DNA from: Wolfiporia cocos
Lineage: Eukaryota > Basidiomycota > Agaricomycetes > Polyporales > Phaeolaceae
DNA: 64,000 bases
Direction of reading: 5' to 3'
Assembly (NCBI GenBank): GCA_029448655.1
Contig: JACCLO010000001.1
Location: forward strand, 2,480,001-2,544,000
A program made the position numbers and the translations under genes. The notes under the pieces were generated by a model. The model saw only the letters and a list, made by a program, of their open reading frames with translations, was not told the origin of the DNA and did not search any database. Below are positions 10,651-19,410 of this stretch, in pieces. Positions within the stretch are counted from its first letter, which is position 1. The number at the start of each line of letters is the position of its first letter.

Positions 10651-13440
10651 GCTTCTACCAGTAGAAGCTTGATACAAGCAGAACTTTCCCCCCCAAGTTG
10701 CAGTGACAAAGCTTCACACTGGCCATGACCATGGGATGCATGAAGTTCAGTCTCCGCGTATCTACAGGCTCAGAATGTAGTAGCAATGCCGACATTTCCG
10801 GCATCCGACCCCGCCTCTTCGTCTCTCTGATGGCTCTGAACATCATGTATCTCTTCCCCCGCCTGTCAATAAGGTCACGTCGGAATAATGTGTGGCATGT
10901 AAGAATACTCACAAGCTCCTCGTTGCAGCCAATATCTTCCTGAGGTTCGTCACCATCATTGAACAGCAAGCTATCGGTAACGCTATGATCGAGAGAAGCT
11001 CCCATGTTTCCAACCAACCTGCTTCCAAATTTAATGCTTCCTCTGGACCCCGTACCTCCGGTAGCAGATGACGAGTCATTGTAGGTGGTGCTGCTCTCTC
11101 CATCAGCGTGCTGGCGCAGATTGAATATGAACCTCGAGATCAGAATTCCTGATATTCTGTTGAAGCTCAGCAGTCCACGAATTGCATAGCTGGTCAGGGT
11201 ACTCACACTGGTATCAGCACTGTGATATAGACCGGATATAACTGACAGCCATCATGTCAGATGTTTCAGCGATTTATGTGATGAAGGTAGTCACCTTTCC
11301 GGGAGAAGAATAGGAGAGTTGTTGTATCGCCATTAAAGCAGCGTTCAGCATCGAGAGAATTCTAGATGCGCGCAATCGTTCTGAGGCACTGCTTATGAGC
11401 TGATAAAATGTAGAAGCGTACATGAAGTATCCGGTGCCTGCGAAAGTCATGTAAGTGGAAGTTCAAAGAATGTGTTCACTTGCCTCACCGTCTCTGAGGA
11501 TCACGAGCATCAGAGGCGCCTTGACTCGAGCATCTGACGCATGTTTTGCCCAAGGAAATGCATATAACCATGTAGCAACAACTACGACTAAATCTGAGAC
11601 TATGGCGCTAGTACGCGTTGTGATGAGGACTGCAAAATAGAGTATCAGAGCCGTTAGCCTTCTCTAACCCTTTGCTTATTGGCGTACTTCTGAAAACATG
11701 ATCAGCTCAGGTTCCCATATCTAAATGTGCTGCTTACATGTCCAAGATCTTGTCAGAGAAAGGAACATTCTGCGTGCATTGTGGTATGCCAAGCAAAAGT
11801 TTCCTGTAGGGATGAGATTCAGAGGCGAACAGATACTGGAAAATTAATGGTCTGGATGGTTAGTGTACAGAGGCAGAGATCATGAGATAGAGGGGCAGAC
11901 AGTATTAGTTACGGCGAGAACAAGACCCGTAAATAAGACCAACGATGCCCAATACCACTTTCGTCCTGCGATAGCGTAGACACGGAGCGTTGAAAATACT
12001 GTGAAGAGGTTAACATACACAAAATCATCTCGGTAAACAGTGCAAGGCACACCTGCTGAAATTACTATTAATGCAATGTACACAACATCGTACAGTACGA
12101 CTGATGCTTCGCAACTAATCGATTTGTATGTCTGATTAGAATATGTAATCCAAAAGCAAGATGTGAATACGCAACATCTACCGAGATCGTTAAAATCGTT
12201 CTCATTGCTGCATTCAACGGCTCACCTGATCGGACTTCCCGCCGACTATAGCAAGCACGTTGTAGATGGCGGTGAACAAGAGCACATATCGATTCGAGAG
12301 AAGAAGAATAGTCGCTCCTGTCATATGATATTGCCAAATAGCAAGAACCTCGCGGTCGAAAGTGATTACGTGCTCGTAAAATGCCAGCACTGTACGCGGG
12401 TCTGTTAGGTAACGAGATAGATGACTGAATATGGGTTACCAGCAGCAGCAGTCAAACAGTAGTTTGTGGAATAACTGACACATGAAATGTCATTCAGCAT
12501 GTCTATGTCACTCGCCAGCAGCACAGAACACTGAGGGCATACTCACACTTGCGTCAGAGCGTCAGTTGCCACCATCGCAGGATAATTTATAGACGACGAC
12601 GTGTCCAGCACGGAGTGTCTTAGACTATTGGAGCAGAAAGATGCGACGCAGGTGGAAGCTTATATGTGTCGTCCGGTCCCGTACTTTGTTGGTTGCCAGA
12701 GAAGTTATTACGGCATTCTCATTCGATCCGTTGTGCTCCACGTGCGAGTGCAGATCAGCATCTGTGCACCGTATTGCTCCTTCTGCAGCTGTGCGGTTGT
12801 GATTGAGCAGACGTCCGAGATGGAATTGAGAGGCCGTCGCGAGAGAGGCTGTCATGAGTATCGATGACCCATCGTATACAAAGTTTCATGGACATATTTC
12901 TCACCGCGCTATTTGACGAACTGACTACGCGGCGTCTACCATAGCAAGGGAAATGATGATTCATGGAGCTCTATATGATCCGTCCCGCGTAAGGCAATGG
13001 TATGCACAAATGAGCTTCACGGCCGACAGATTGAGTATTATCGCAACGACGACTGTATCGAAATGGAAACTTGACATATGAATTGAGACAGTGTGACTAG
13101 AGTCTTAGTTGATGGTCAGTGGCTCAGGCAAATGCCATCGAGAGTCAAATACCCCCGACATCTCATCATCAGATCGGCTGATGAGCATAGGACGCACCAG
13201 CCTCTGACCGATGGTCGGATGTGAGTCGTTGGGAGCATGGATCATATGGGAAGTTCTTGGTGTTGGAAAGACCAACTACTGGTCGATCGCGGGAGCTGAG
13301 GCCCTTGTCTCGCTTTGTCGTTTTTCAGATATGAACCTTGTTGACGTCACGGTATTCATATCGTGCCACAAGATGCTGATAATCATTGATGCAGACGCAT
13401 GAGCAGCGTGCGTAGCACCGGACACCAGTCGACTCGCGAC
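8023..13440. repeat. Ancient tandem segmental duplication, copy B
   Basis: Colinear with copy A (see 3022-8022 for shared landmarks). The end is judged from CCAGTCGACTCGCGACAGAG near 13426, which corresponds to CCAGTTGACTCGGGCAACGC near 7945 in copy A. The duplicated block includes a DUF6533-type gene and flanking sequence of unknown function. Confidence 0.78.
10650..12575 (-). pseudogene. DUF6533-type membrane protein, decayed copy B
   Basis: The minus-strand gene starts at an ATG at 12575 (reads MVATDALTQ, then a GTGAGT splice donor). A second exon reads YSTNYCLTAAA, and the next reads LAFYEHVITFDREVLAIW then YHMTGATILLLSNRYVLL (12240-12400), matching the DUF6533 signature. The hydrophobic block at 11880-12083 includes STLRVYAIAGRKWYW, another family landmark. 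The tail near 10990-11070 has SRLVGNMGASLD. Damage is visible: the segment corresponding to PDHFILSIC of copy A has a TAA after PDH. Role unknown; predicted integral membrane protein. Downstream frames in 10655-10940 extend past the usual tail and may be intronic. Confidence 0.7.
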
Positions 13441-13955
13441 AGAGTTACACATAATAGTGTATACAATTGCCATTATGGAGGGCGCCAGCGGACAAACTGT
13501 TTGCACTCGCGCTCAGCAGTGTTTATCAATCAGCTTGCATCGCGACACTGAATTTTAATAGTGTTTCCGATTGCCCGCACCTGCTTCTCGCGCTCACTAT
13601 GCAGTGTCTTGCCGCTCACTGTCAGTGTGCACACGCCTCACTACGCAGTGCTTCTGATTGCGCACAATGCATCTAATCGCTCACTGTACTCCGACGCATG
13701 TTGAAACAATCATCAGACCGATAGATTCAGCATCGCGTTTGGACCCGTGAACGATGGGTGATGGTGGGCAAACGCGCGAGCGTACAAAAATTTGAGCGGC
13801 TATACCCCTCTACCCAATTTAGAAACTGCCACCATCTCCAGTCACGCGCGAGCTCGTCTCGCGACAAATCCAAGTTCCAACAACGCACTGTGCATGCTAC
13901 GATTGAGTTGACAGACAATCAAGCCAGGACAGACTCTGAATATATGACGAGATTG
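12600..13955. other. No recognisable gene; degenerate CACT/CAGTG-rich repeats near 13500-13690
   Basis: Short open frames only. From about 13500 to 13690 the motif CTCACT(A/G)..CAGTG with GATTGC recurs four or more times, suggesting a worn tandem repeat. Nothing else is supported. Confidence 0.45.
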
Positions 13956-13956
13956 C

Positions 13957-14096
13957 GTGCCCGGCGACGCGCTCGCGCGCTACGTCGTGCACCGCTGCAC
14001 GCGCTTCCACGGCGTCGTGAGCTTCAGTGAGCCGCCGCACCGCGCGCTGTGCCGACCGACACGCCCGCGCGGGCAAGCACGACCCACCCCACCGCC
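13957..14096 (+). pseudogene. GC-rich coding remnant, left half, cut by an inverted-repeat element
   Basis: Base composition shifts abruptly to GC-rich, codon-like sequence that reads GDALARYVVHRCTRFHGVV then SFSEPPHRALCRP without stops. It stops at an 8-bp target duplication (14097-14104), and the GC-rich composition resumes at 16224 after the inserted element. I do not recognise the product. Confidence 0.45.
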
Positions 14097-14153
14097 TTAC
14101 GCACGACTTGAGGTTAATTACCCAGCGGGTTTGCGTAGATAAGCGCCAAGTAT

Positions 14154-14660
14154 CACGTGAATATCGACACGTCGGGTGAGCGCCTCTGAGTCTGCTCGCC
14201 CGCCACTATGATGTGAATTGATGAGGACACAACTTCGTCGTGTAGGGTGCCACGTAGTATGAGCTCTGCCGTACTGTAGCTGATACGGGATGAATATTTA
14301 ATGACTGATTATGGTGCACAGACCGGCTTTGCTCCATATTGAGATGCAGCTGTCAAGTAGCCGTGCATAGGTCAGGCCCAACTGGTAGATGATGCACAGG
14401 TATAGTTAGGGCGTCGCACGCGCAATTTCTCGTTGAGCTTTGTCGACTCTTTCATATAAGTCAGAATGTATAGCATCCACTTTGCGCCAATTACTAAGTG
14501 GGCAAGCAAGGCATTCGCCCAGTGTACGTACAGTGCTACAATATATGCTTTAGTCCTATGATATATCTGCGGCGCAGTTTTTTCATTATCATAGGGATGG
14601 GCCGTTCAAAACGTTCAGCGCGCAGAGGCGCTCACCCGCTGCGTCGATATTCACGTGACA
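14154..14660. repeat. Secondary inverted repeat inside the 14105-16215 element
   Basis: TCACGTGAATATCGAC with GGGTGAGCGC at 14154-14187 is inverted at 14629-14660. The left TIR is thus present twice in opposite orientation around a 440-bp segment with no ORF. This suggests a partial nested copy or an internal inversion. Confidence 0.65.
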
Positions 14661-14751
14661 GACCCTCCTTTCTCTCTTACCACCACCATCGCCTTAGGCG
14701 CTCACGTACCGTCCACCTAAACAACACCCCCTACGCATCGTCCACCTCACC

Positions 14752-15882
14752 ATGAACACCCAACGCACCGTCCCGAGTACACAGAGGGTCCCTAACGACA
14801 TCACCCCCGCTACCTTTGCCTTTGACCTACTTTTCAACGCCGCCCAGAGCATCCACCGGGCACACGAAACCACACCATCAACTTATGCTCTTCCTCTTTG
14901 GAAGACGCACGTATCATACCTCCTCACCGCTATCACCCATGGTGCCAATGAATTGGCCCACACCGAACTCCCTTCCCTGCTCACTTTGCAGCAGGACGTC
15001 AACAACCTTGCGCTACACCTCACCTCGCTCCTAGCGCCCACATTCAACAACCCTTTGCCCACCCCTCCCACGCCTTCCACCCCTAAGCCACGCACCACTC
15101 CATCCATGCCTCACCTCAAGCACGTTTCTAACCACTCTATCCGACCCACCCCGAAGAAACCCGAACCGCGTCTCCACTGGGTCCCGAATAGACCCGAGAC
15201 ACCACCTCGAACGCCATCCCCACCCCATACACCTCCTCGTACCCCATCACCCACCCCCAGTCATCACTCTGTCGACTCTGTCGACACCGTCGACTTCCTG
15301 ATCGAACCGCCCCTGTACGACCACCCTATTGGCCCCCTCGAGAAACCCCTCTACGACCAACCTGCCGGTCCTATGGAAGGACCTATCTACGACCGTCCCG
15401 CCGGTCCTATGGAAGGACCAATTTATTCACACCCCGCCGGCCCCGAACCATGGGGCGACATTTTGTACGAACCTCCTCATATCTTCGTCCCCACCCATTC
15501 TCTCACACTCCAGATCAACAACGTCCTTCGACGTCCCTCCGCGACCTCCGAGCCTTACGACTCGCACCTACTCAGCATGGAATGGTACGAAGTACTCCGG
15601 AACACCATGTTCTGGTACCGTCTTCACCGTGCCAACGTCCACCACACCGACCCTATTCAATTCTCCAACTTCAACTGGTACAACGACAAATCCACGAAGC
15701 TCCGATCCTCCATTTACGTATCCTTCCCAGACGACGACACACACGTCATCCTCGAACACATTGAAGAATCTCTTGCTGGCGTCCAACGCATCGCCCGCAA
15801 ACGCGACATATTCAACCCTCAGATCTCTTGGGAGATCGTCAGCTCCACACCCATTTCCGCAGCGAGTACTTCTGCATCCTAG
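14752..15882 (+). CDS. Uncharacterised proline-rich 376-aa protein of an inverted-repeat element
   Basis: Intact ORF with start context ACCATGAAC. Residues 1-110 are probably helical (FDLLFNAAQSIHRAHE, then LWKTHVSYLLTAITHGANEL). Residues 110-185 are a Pro/Thr/Ser-rich low-complexity linker. Residues 195-240 contain an imperfect repeat GPxE(K/G)PxYDxPA, present four times. Residues 245-376 form a compact C-terminal domain with WYEVLRNTMFWYRLHRANVH and SSIYVSFPDDDTHVILEHIE. No transmembrane segment, zinc motif or transposase catalytic motif is seen. A related gene lies on the minus strand at 27651-30044; both copies keep the repeat and the C-terminal domain, so selection on the protein at some time is likely. 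Function unknown. It could be an element-encoded protein or a captured host gene. Confidence 0.7.
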   Translation: MNTQRTVPSTQRVPNDITPATFAFDLLFNAAQSIHRAHETTPSTYALPLWKTHVSYLLTAITHGANELAHTELPSLLTLQQDVNNLALHLTSLLAPTFNNPLPTPPTPSTPKPRTTPSMPHLKHVSNHSIRPTPKKPEPRLHWVPNRPETPPRTPSPPHTPPRTPSPTPSHHSVDSVDTVDFLIEPPLYDHPIGPLEKPLYDQPAGPMEGPIYDRPAGPMEGPIYSHPAGPEPWGDILYEPPHIFVPTHSLTLQINNVLRRPSATSEPYDSHLLSMEWYEVLRNTMFWYRLHRANVHHTDPIQFSNFNWYNDKSTKLRSSIYVSFPDDDTHVILEHIEESLAGVQRIARKRDIFNPQISWEIVSSTPISAASTSAS

Positions 15883-16215
15883 TTATACTTTTTCTACTCC
15901 TTCTCCACCCATTTTCTCCAGTATTTATTGAACACGCGTCGGCCTAACTCGGGGCCCATATGACGCTCGTTCCACTCCTTCGGAGTACCTATGACCCCTT
16001 CCCCTCTCACCACGACTAACCAACGTCCCACCGCTAACACCACCCTACTCATATTTACGATACTCTTCACCTTCGACCGTGGGCTCTAGCAGCTGCCGCA
16101 CATGTACGTAGGATACTGACTGCGGGGTATAAATGGTTGTCTCTCTCTCTCTCTCGATATTCACGTGATACTGGGCGCTTATCTACGCAAACCCGCTGGG
16201 TAATTAACCTCAAGT

Positions 16216-16480
16216 TTACGCACCTCCTCCGCCCGAACGTCACCCAGCCCACGCGTCCGTCCGCCGCCCGCCGCCCCGCGCCGCGGACCGACCCGCCGCC
16301 TCCGACGCGTACCTCTCCTCCGACGCCGCCTCCGGCGCGGGCAGGCAACGAGCGCGACCCGGACGAGATGCTCCGCCTCGAGGCGGTCTACGAGGCCCTT
16401 GCGCCACGGCTGCTGAGCGACGACGAGTGGTCCGTCGTCGACGCGGACGCCTGGCAGTCGTATATCCCGGTGTTCTATAG
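16216..16480 (+). pseudogene. GC-rich coding remnant, right half
   Basis: Continuation of the GC-rich coding-like sequence at 13957-14096 after the element. It reads DEMLRLEAVYEALAPRLLSD then DEWSVVDADAWQ with no stop. At about 16484 it gives way to a dispersed repeat also found at 7768. Product not recognised. Placement of both halves around an 8-bp target duplication argues for a single gene hit by the insertion. Confidence 0.45.
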
Positions 16481-16684
16481 GCATCTAGGAATGCGATCCG
16501 GTCAGTCGACACATCTAGCCGTGTCACGTTTCCCCTCCCGACTATCGACCTATTCCTCGCACATGAGATATTCATACGCTGTCTATTACCGCTCGCCTTC
16601 CGCGACACAAAGCGCCATCACCACTCCTCCAGGTACCACTGTCCTGTACACCTACCTCCCAACACCTGACCCGGGCATTTCAAC

Positions 16685-17881
16685 AGTATCAGAATACTGA
16701 GTCTCTCACAAGAGGTACTTCTGCAAGTACTGCGACGTCTAGATCGCAGACGACGCGTCCTCGCGGCGGCAGCACGAGAGTGGCCTTCAGCACAAGGGTA
16801 GCGTTGAGTGCTTCGTGCGCGGGCTCTACAACGAGGGCGAGTGCCGCAAGCACGACCGCGAGGAGGAGCGCGGCGAGATGGCACGCGTCGAGCAAATGCG
16901 CTGTTCTCCCCTCTACTCTCCGCTTGTGCTGACACTACCCGGCACGCACAGGCAGCGAACGCGGGGTTTGCGCGTGACGCCGGCGCGGGGCTCGTCAGGC
17001 CCAGGAGCAGCCCCGCCGCGCGCTCCTCCGCCAGTCCCGCTCCACACCCGTCCGACCCGTATGTGAACTGCCCGACCGCCGCGGTGCACAGACCCCGATG
17101 CGGAGCGCGCGCAGGCGGAGGCAGAGCACCACCGTACGCAGGGCGTCGTCGGCGCGTGGGAGGTCATCGCGTCGCCTGCCTCGCCTCCTCTCGCCGCGCC
17201 AGAAGAGGAAGAGCAGGGAGAGGACGTGAAGGCTGAGGCGGGTCAGAAGCGCCCCGCAGAGGCGGTGCCAGATGACGGCGGCGAGGATGCGCGGCGGTTC
17301 AGGCTGAAGCGGGGGACGGTCGGCGCGGGGCTGGGGGAGATATATGACCCGGGTGTGATCCCCATCCAAGTGAAGAAGTAGGAGGAGAAGGCGGAGGAGA
17401 AGGCGGAGGGCGCGAGCGGTGCTGGTTTGGGTGTGAGTGTACCGGCGGGTGAGGCGAGAGCAGAAGGGGCGGCGTCCGCGGGTGCGAGTCAGAGGCAGAA
17501 ATGGTCTGCTAGAGGATGGAGGCGGCCGGGGGAGAGTGGAGGCGGCGTGGCGCAAACGGGCGAGGCAGCCGGCGAGGGCCCACAGTGCGATGTGAAGCAG
17601 GAGGAAGTGAAGGCGGAAGAGGCGGAGCAGGAATCAGCACTGCAGGTCAAGGAAGAGTTATCGAACGTGCCGCTCGACGTACCAATCAAGGGAGAGTCCA
17701 CTGAACCTGCAAAGTCGGATGAGCCCGCTAGAGCTGTGAAGATAGAGGAGCCCGCGGAGCCTAGCGTGAAGGTAGAGGAGTCTTCTCCCGCTCCTGCGAT
17801 GGAGGCGCCGCCATCGGGAGGCAGTCTGTGCCAGAACCGCAAGTTGCCTGCAGGCGGTGCAACGAGGAGACAGAGGACTTG
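16685..17881 (+). pseudogene. WBP4-like (U1-type zinc finger) splicing-factor pseudogene
   Basis: Plus-strand reading gives a matrin/U1-type C2H2 finger near 16713-16800: YFCKYCDV, stop, IADDASSRRQHESGLQHKG, with the C-X2-C...H-X5-H layout. An acidic helix (ECRKHDREEERGEMARVEQ) follows. After likely introns come WEVIASP, RLKRGTVGAGLGEIYDPGV then IPIQVKK, KWSARGWRRPGE, and an Ala/Glu/Lys-rich tail (17427-17881) ending RKLPAGGATRRQ. This order is what I recall for fungal WBP4/FBP21-like spliceosomal proteins. Lesions: the start ATG is lost, there are in-frame stops upstream of and within the finger (TGA near 16700, TAG near 16738), and a TAG near 17378 after IPIQVKK. GC-rich compared with the flanking repeats. 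Probably dead. Confidence 0.6.
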
Positions 17882-17997
17882 AGGAGCGGAGTTGTTTGTG
17901 GAGCATTGATGCTGGCTGGTATGTGCTCAGGCATCAGCAAAGTGCGAGATCGTAGATCTACTCGTATCTACGTAGATATACCTAGCAGGTCCTGTGA

Positions 17998-18260
17998 CTG
18001 TAGCGAGAGAGAGAGAGAGAGACAACCATTTATATCCCGCAGTCAGTAACCTATGTACATGTGCGGCAGCTGCGAGAGCCCAAGGTCGAAGGTGAAGAGT
18101 ATCGTAAATACGAGTAGGGTGGTGTTAGCGGTGGGACGTCTGTTAGTCATGGTAGAGAGGAAGGGGTCATAGGTACTCCGAAGGAGTGGAACTAACGTCA
18201 TACAGGCCCCGAGTTAGGCCGACGCTTGTTCAATAAATACTTGGGAAAATGGTGGAGAAT
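17998..18260 (-). mobile_element. 3' non-coding end of the second 376-aa ORF unit
   Basis: The reverse complement matches 15887-16157 over most of its length, including the (TC)n run, the TATAAATGGTTGTC block, CGGAGTACCTATGACCCCTT and TTTATTGAAC. It is the far end of the minus-strand copy whose coding part lies at 27651-30044; the two parts are separated by the insertion at 18261-27627. Similarity stops at the GA-microsatellite (18002-18022); the terminal inverted repeat of copy 1 is not present here. Confidence 0.85.
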
Positions 18261-18274
18261 CTAGAGTTTCAGTG

Positions 18275-18645
18275 TGTCACAAGCCGATTTTCTCCAACTT
18301 GCTTGCGACTAGGGACAACCCTTATCTCATCTAAGCGCCCGCCTATGCATCACGTGCAAGGACCCCGAACACCCCACACGTGCCTACACAGACCCCGGAC
18401 ACCCTTGATGTGGCTCTACACCTACGATAGGGTTTACCATACTCTAAACGGTCTATCAGCTTACGTAATACTGTATAGTAGCCAAACATGTACAAACAGC
18501 CTACGAGCATATATACCAGCCAGACGAGCAGGGAGCACCCCAGACTCGTCTTGGCCTTTGTTGCCTTGAGTAGCCTCAGACTAGGAATACGCTTTCACGC
18601 GAGTAATATTCCCCTGAGTAGTTGCTTGAGATAGCGCTTGTGTCA
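18275..18645 (+). repeat. Gypsy-1 5' LTR
   Basis: 371 bp, TG...CA ends. An ATATATA box lies at 18509-18515, and a putative transcript start AGACTCGTCTT at 18542-18552, about 32 nt downstream. The corresponding 3' LTR box reads ATGTATA, one of two transitions between the LTRs. Confidence 0.93.
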
Positions 18646-18646
18646 T

Positions 18647-18657
18647 AAGACGAGTCT
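18647..18657 (+). promoter_or_regulatory. Gypsy-1 primer-binding site of self-priming type
   Basis: AAGACGAGTCT starts one base after the LTR and is the exact reverse complement of AGACTCGTCTT at 18542-18552, the expected 5' end of the transcript. In Tf1/sushi elements the first 11 nt of the mRNA fold back on the PBS and are cut to prime reverse transcription. No tRNA 3'-end complement (TGG-) is seen. Confidence 0.8.
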
Positions 18658-19410
18658 CCACCCCGATCTGAGTTCATTCCAGATCAACCCCGGCGCACTA
18701 GGGGCAAGGTGCATTGTTTCTTTGCCCTCGAGTTGACTTCGATCGATTCGGGTGTTAAAAAACTCTTATCCTCCCGTATCCCAGGGACAAGGGAACAGGG
18801 TTCTGGGGGAATACACTTGTGAACAGCGTGTAGGGGACCTCTCCTACCGTTGCTTCTAAGCTACTGGACCACCGTCGTGCAACGCGGCGTAAAGGTCTTG
18901 GGTTTTATCCCCACCATAGTAACTGTGCACCCGACGCGTAATAATCAAAGGCGTTAAGGGGCCCTACGGCAGTTTACAGAAGCACTGGGCACCTATTTAC
19001 GCGCATTACCGCGCCGACTATACGGGCATTACCGCCCCCCGTTACGATACAACCCAGCGCCCCACAGGGCGGCTGAAGGAGTGCGACACAGCTCACACTA
19101 TACGGCCACTTGGCCCAAATACGATAGTTTTTAGACCCTCCATCCCAAGGGTTTAGATCCCGTGCCCCCGGTATCCCGAATTAGCTTCGGGGCTGGACGA
19201 GGTTTCGGAGGCAGAGATTACTTGCCGGCCTTGGGCTGAAAACCCCTTGGCGTTTCTTGGCGCACCTCCGAAAAGAGGTGGTCTCTGAATAGAGTGGAAA
19301 GACAGTTTCTAGTTACCACCCCGATCACAGCTATAGGCTGATCCACAGTGGGCAGGTAGCGCTGTTTTTCGTGACTCTACCTTTTATACATACCTCTTCC
19401 GTACGATACA
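18658..19410 (+). other. Gypsy-1 leader
   Basis: About 750 bp between PBS and start codon without a convincing ORF. It presumably contains packaging signals. The start context at 19411 is ACAATGGCC. Confidence 0.7.

Larger units (their letters stand above)
14105..16215 (+). mobile_element. 2.1-kb inverted-repeat DNA element carrying a 376-aa ORF
   Basis: Terminal inverted repeats of about 62 bp (14106-14167 and 16154-16215) match with one visible mismatch; they begin ACTTGAGGTTAATTACCC. The element is flanked by the 8-bp direct repeat TTACGCAC (14097-14104 and 16216-16223). A target duplication of 8 bp is typical of hAT- and KDZ-like cut-and-paste elements, but the TIR sequence does not let me assign a superfamily. 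It carries one long plus-strand ORF (14752-15882) with no transposase motif that I can see. A second ORF unit, minus strand and heavily interrupted, spans 17998-30110. Confidence 0.7.

Noticed and set aside
16995..17555. 186-codon minus-strand frame in the GC-rich region
   Set aside because: It is the antisense of the WBP4-like coding sequence; GC-rich DNA keeps the opposite strand open.
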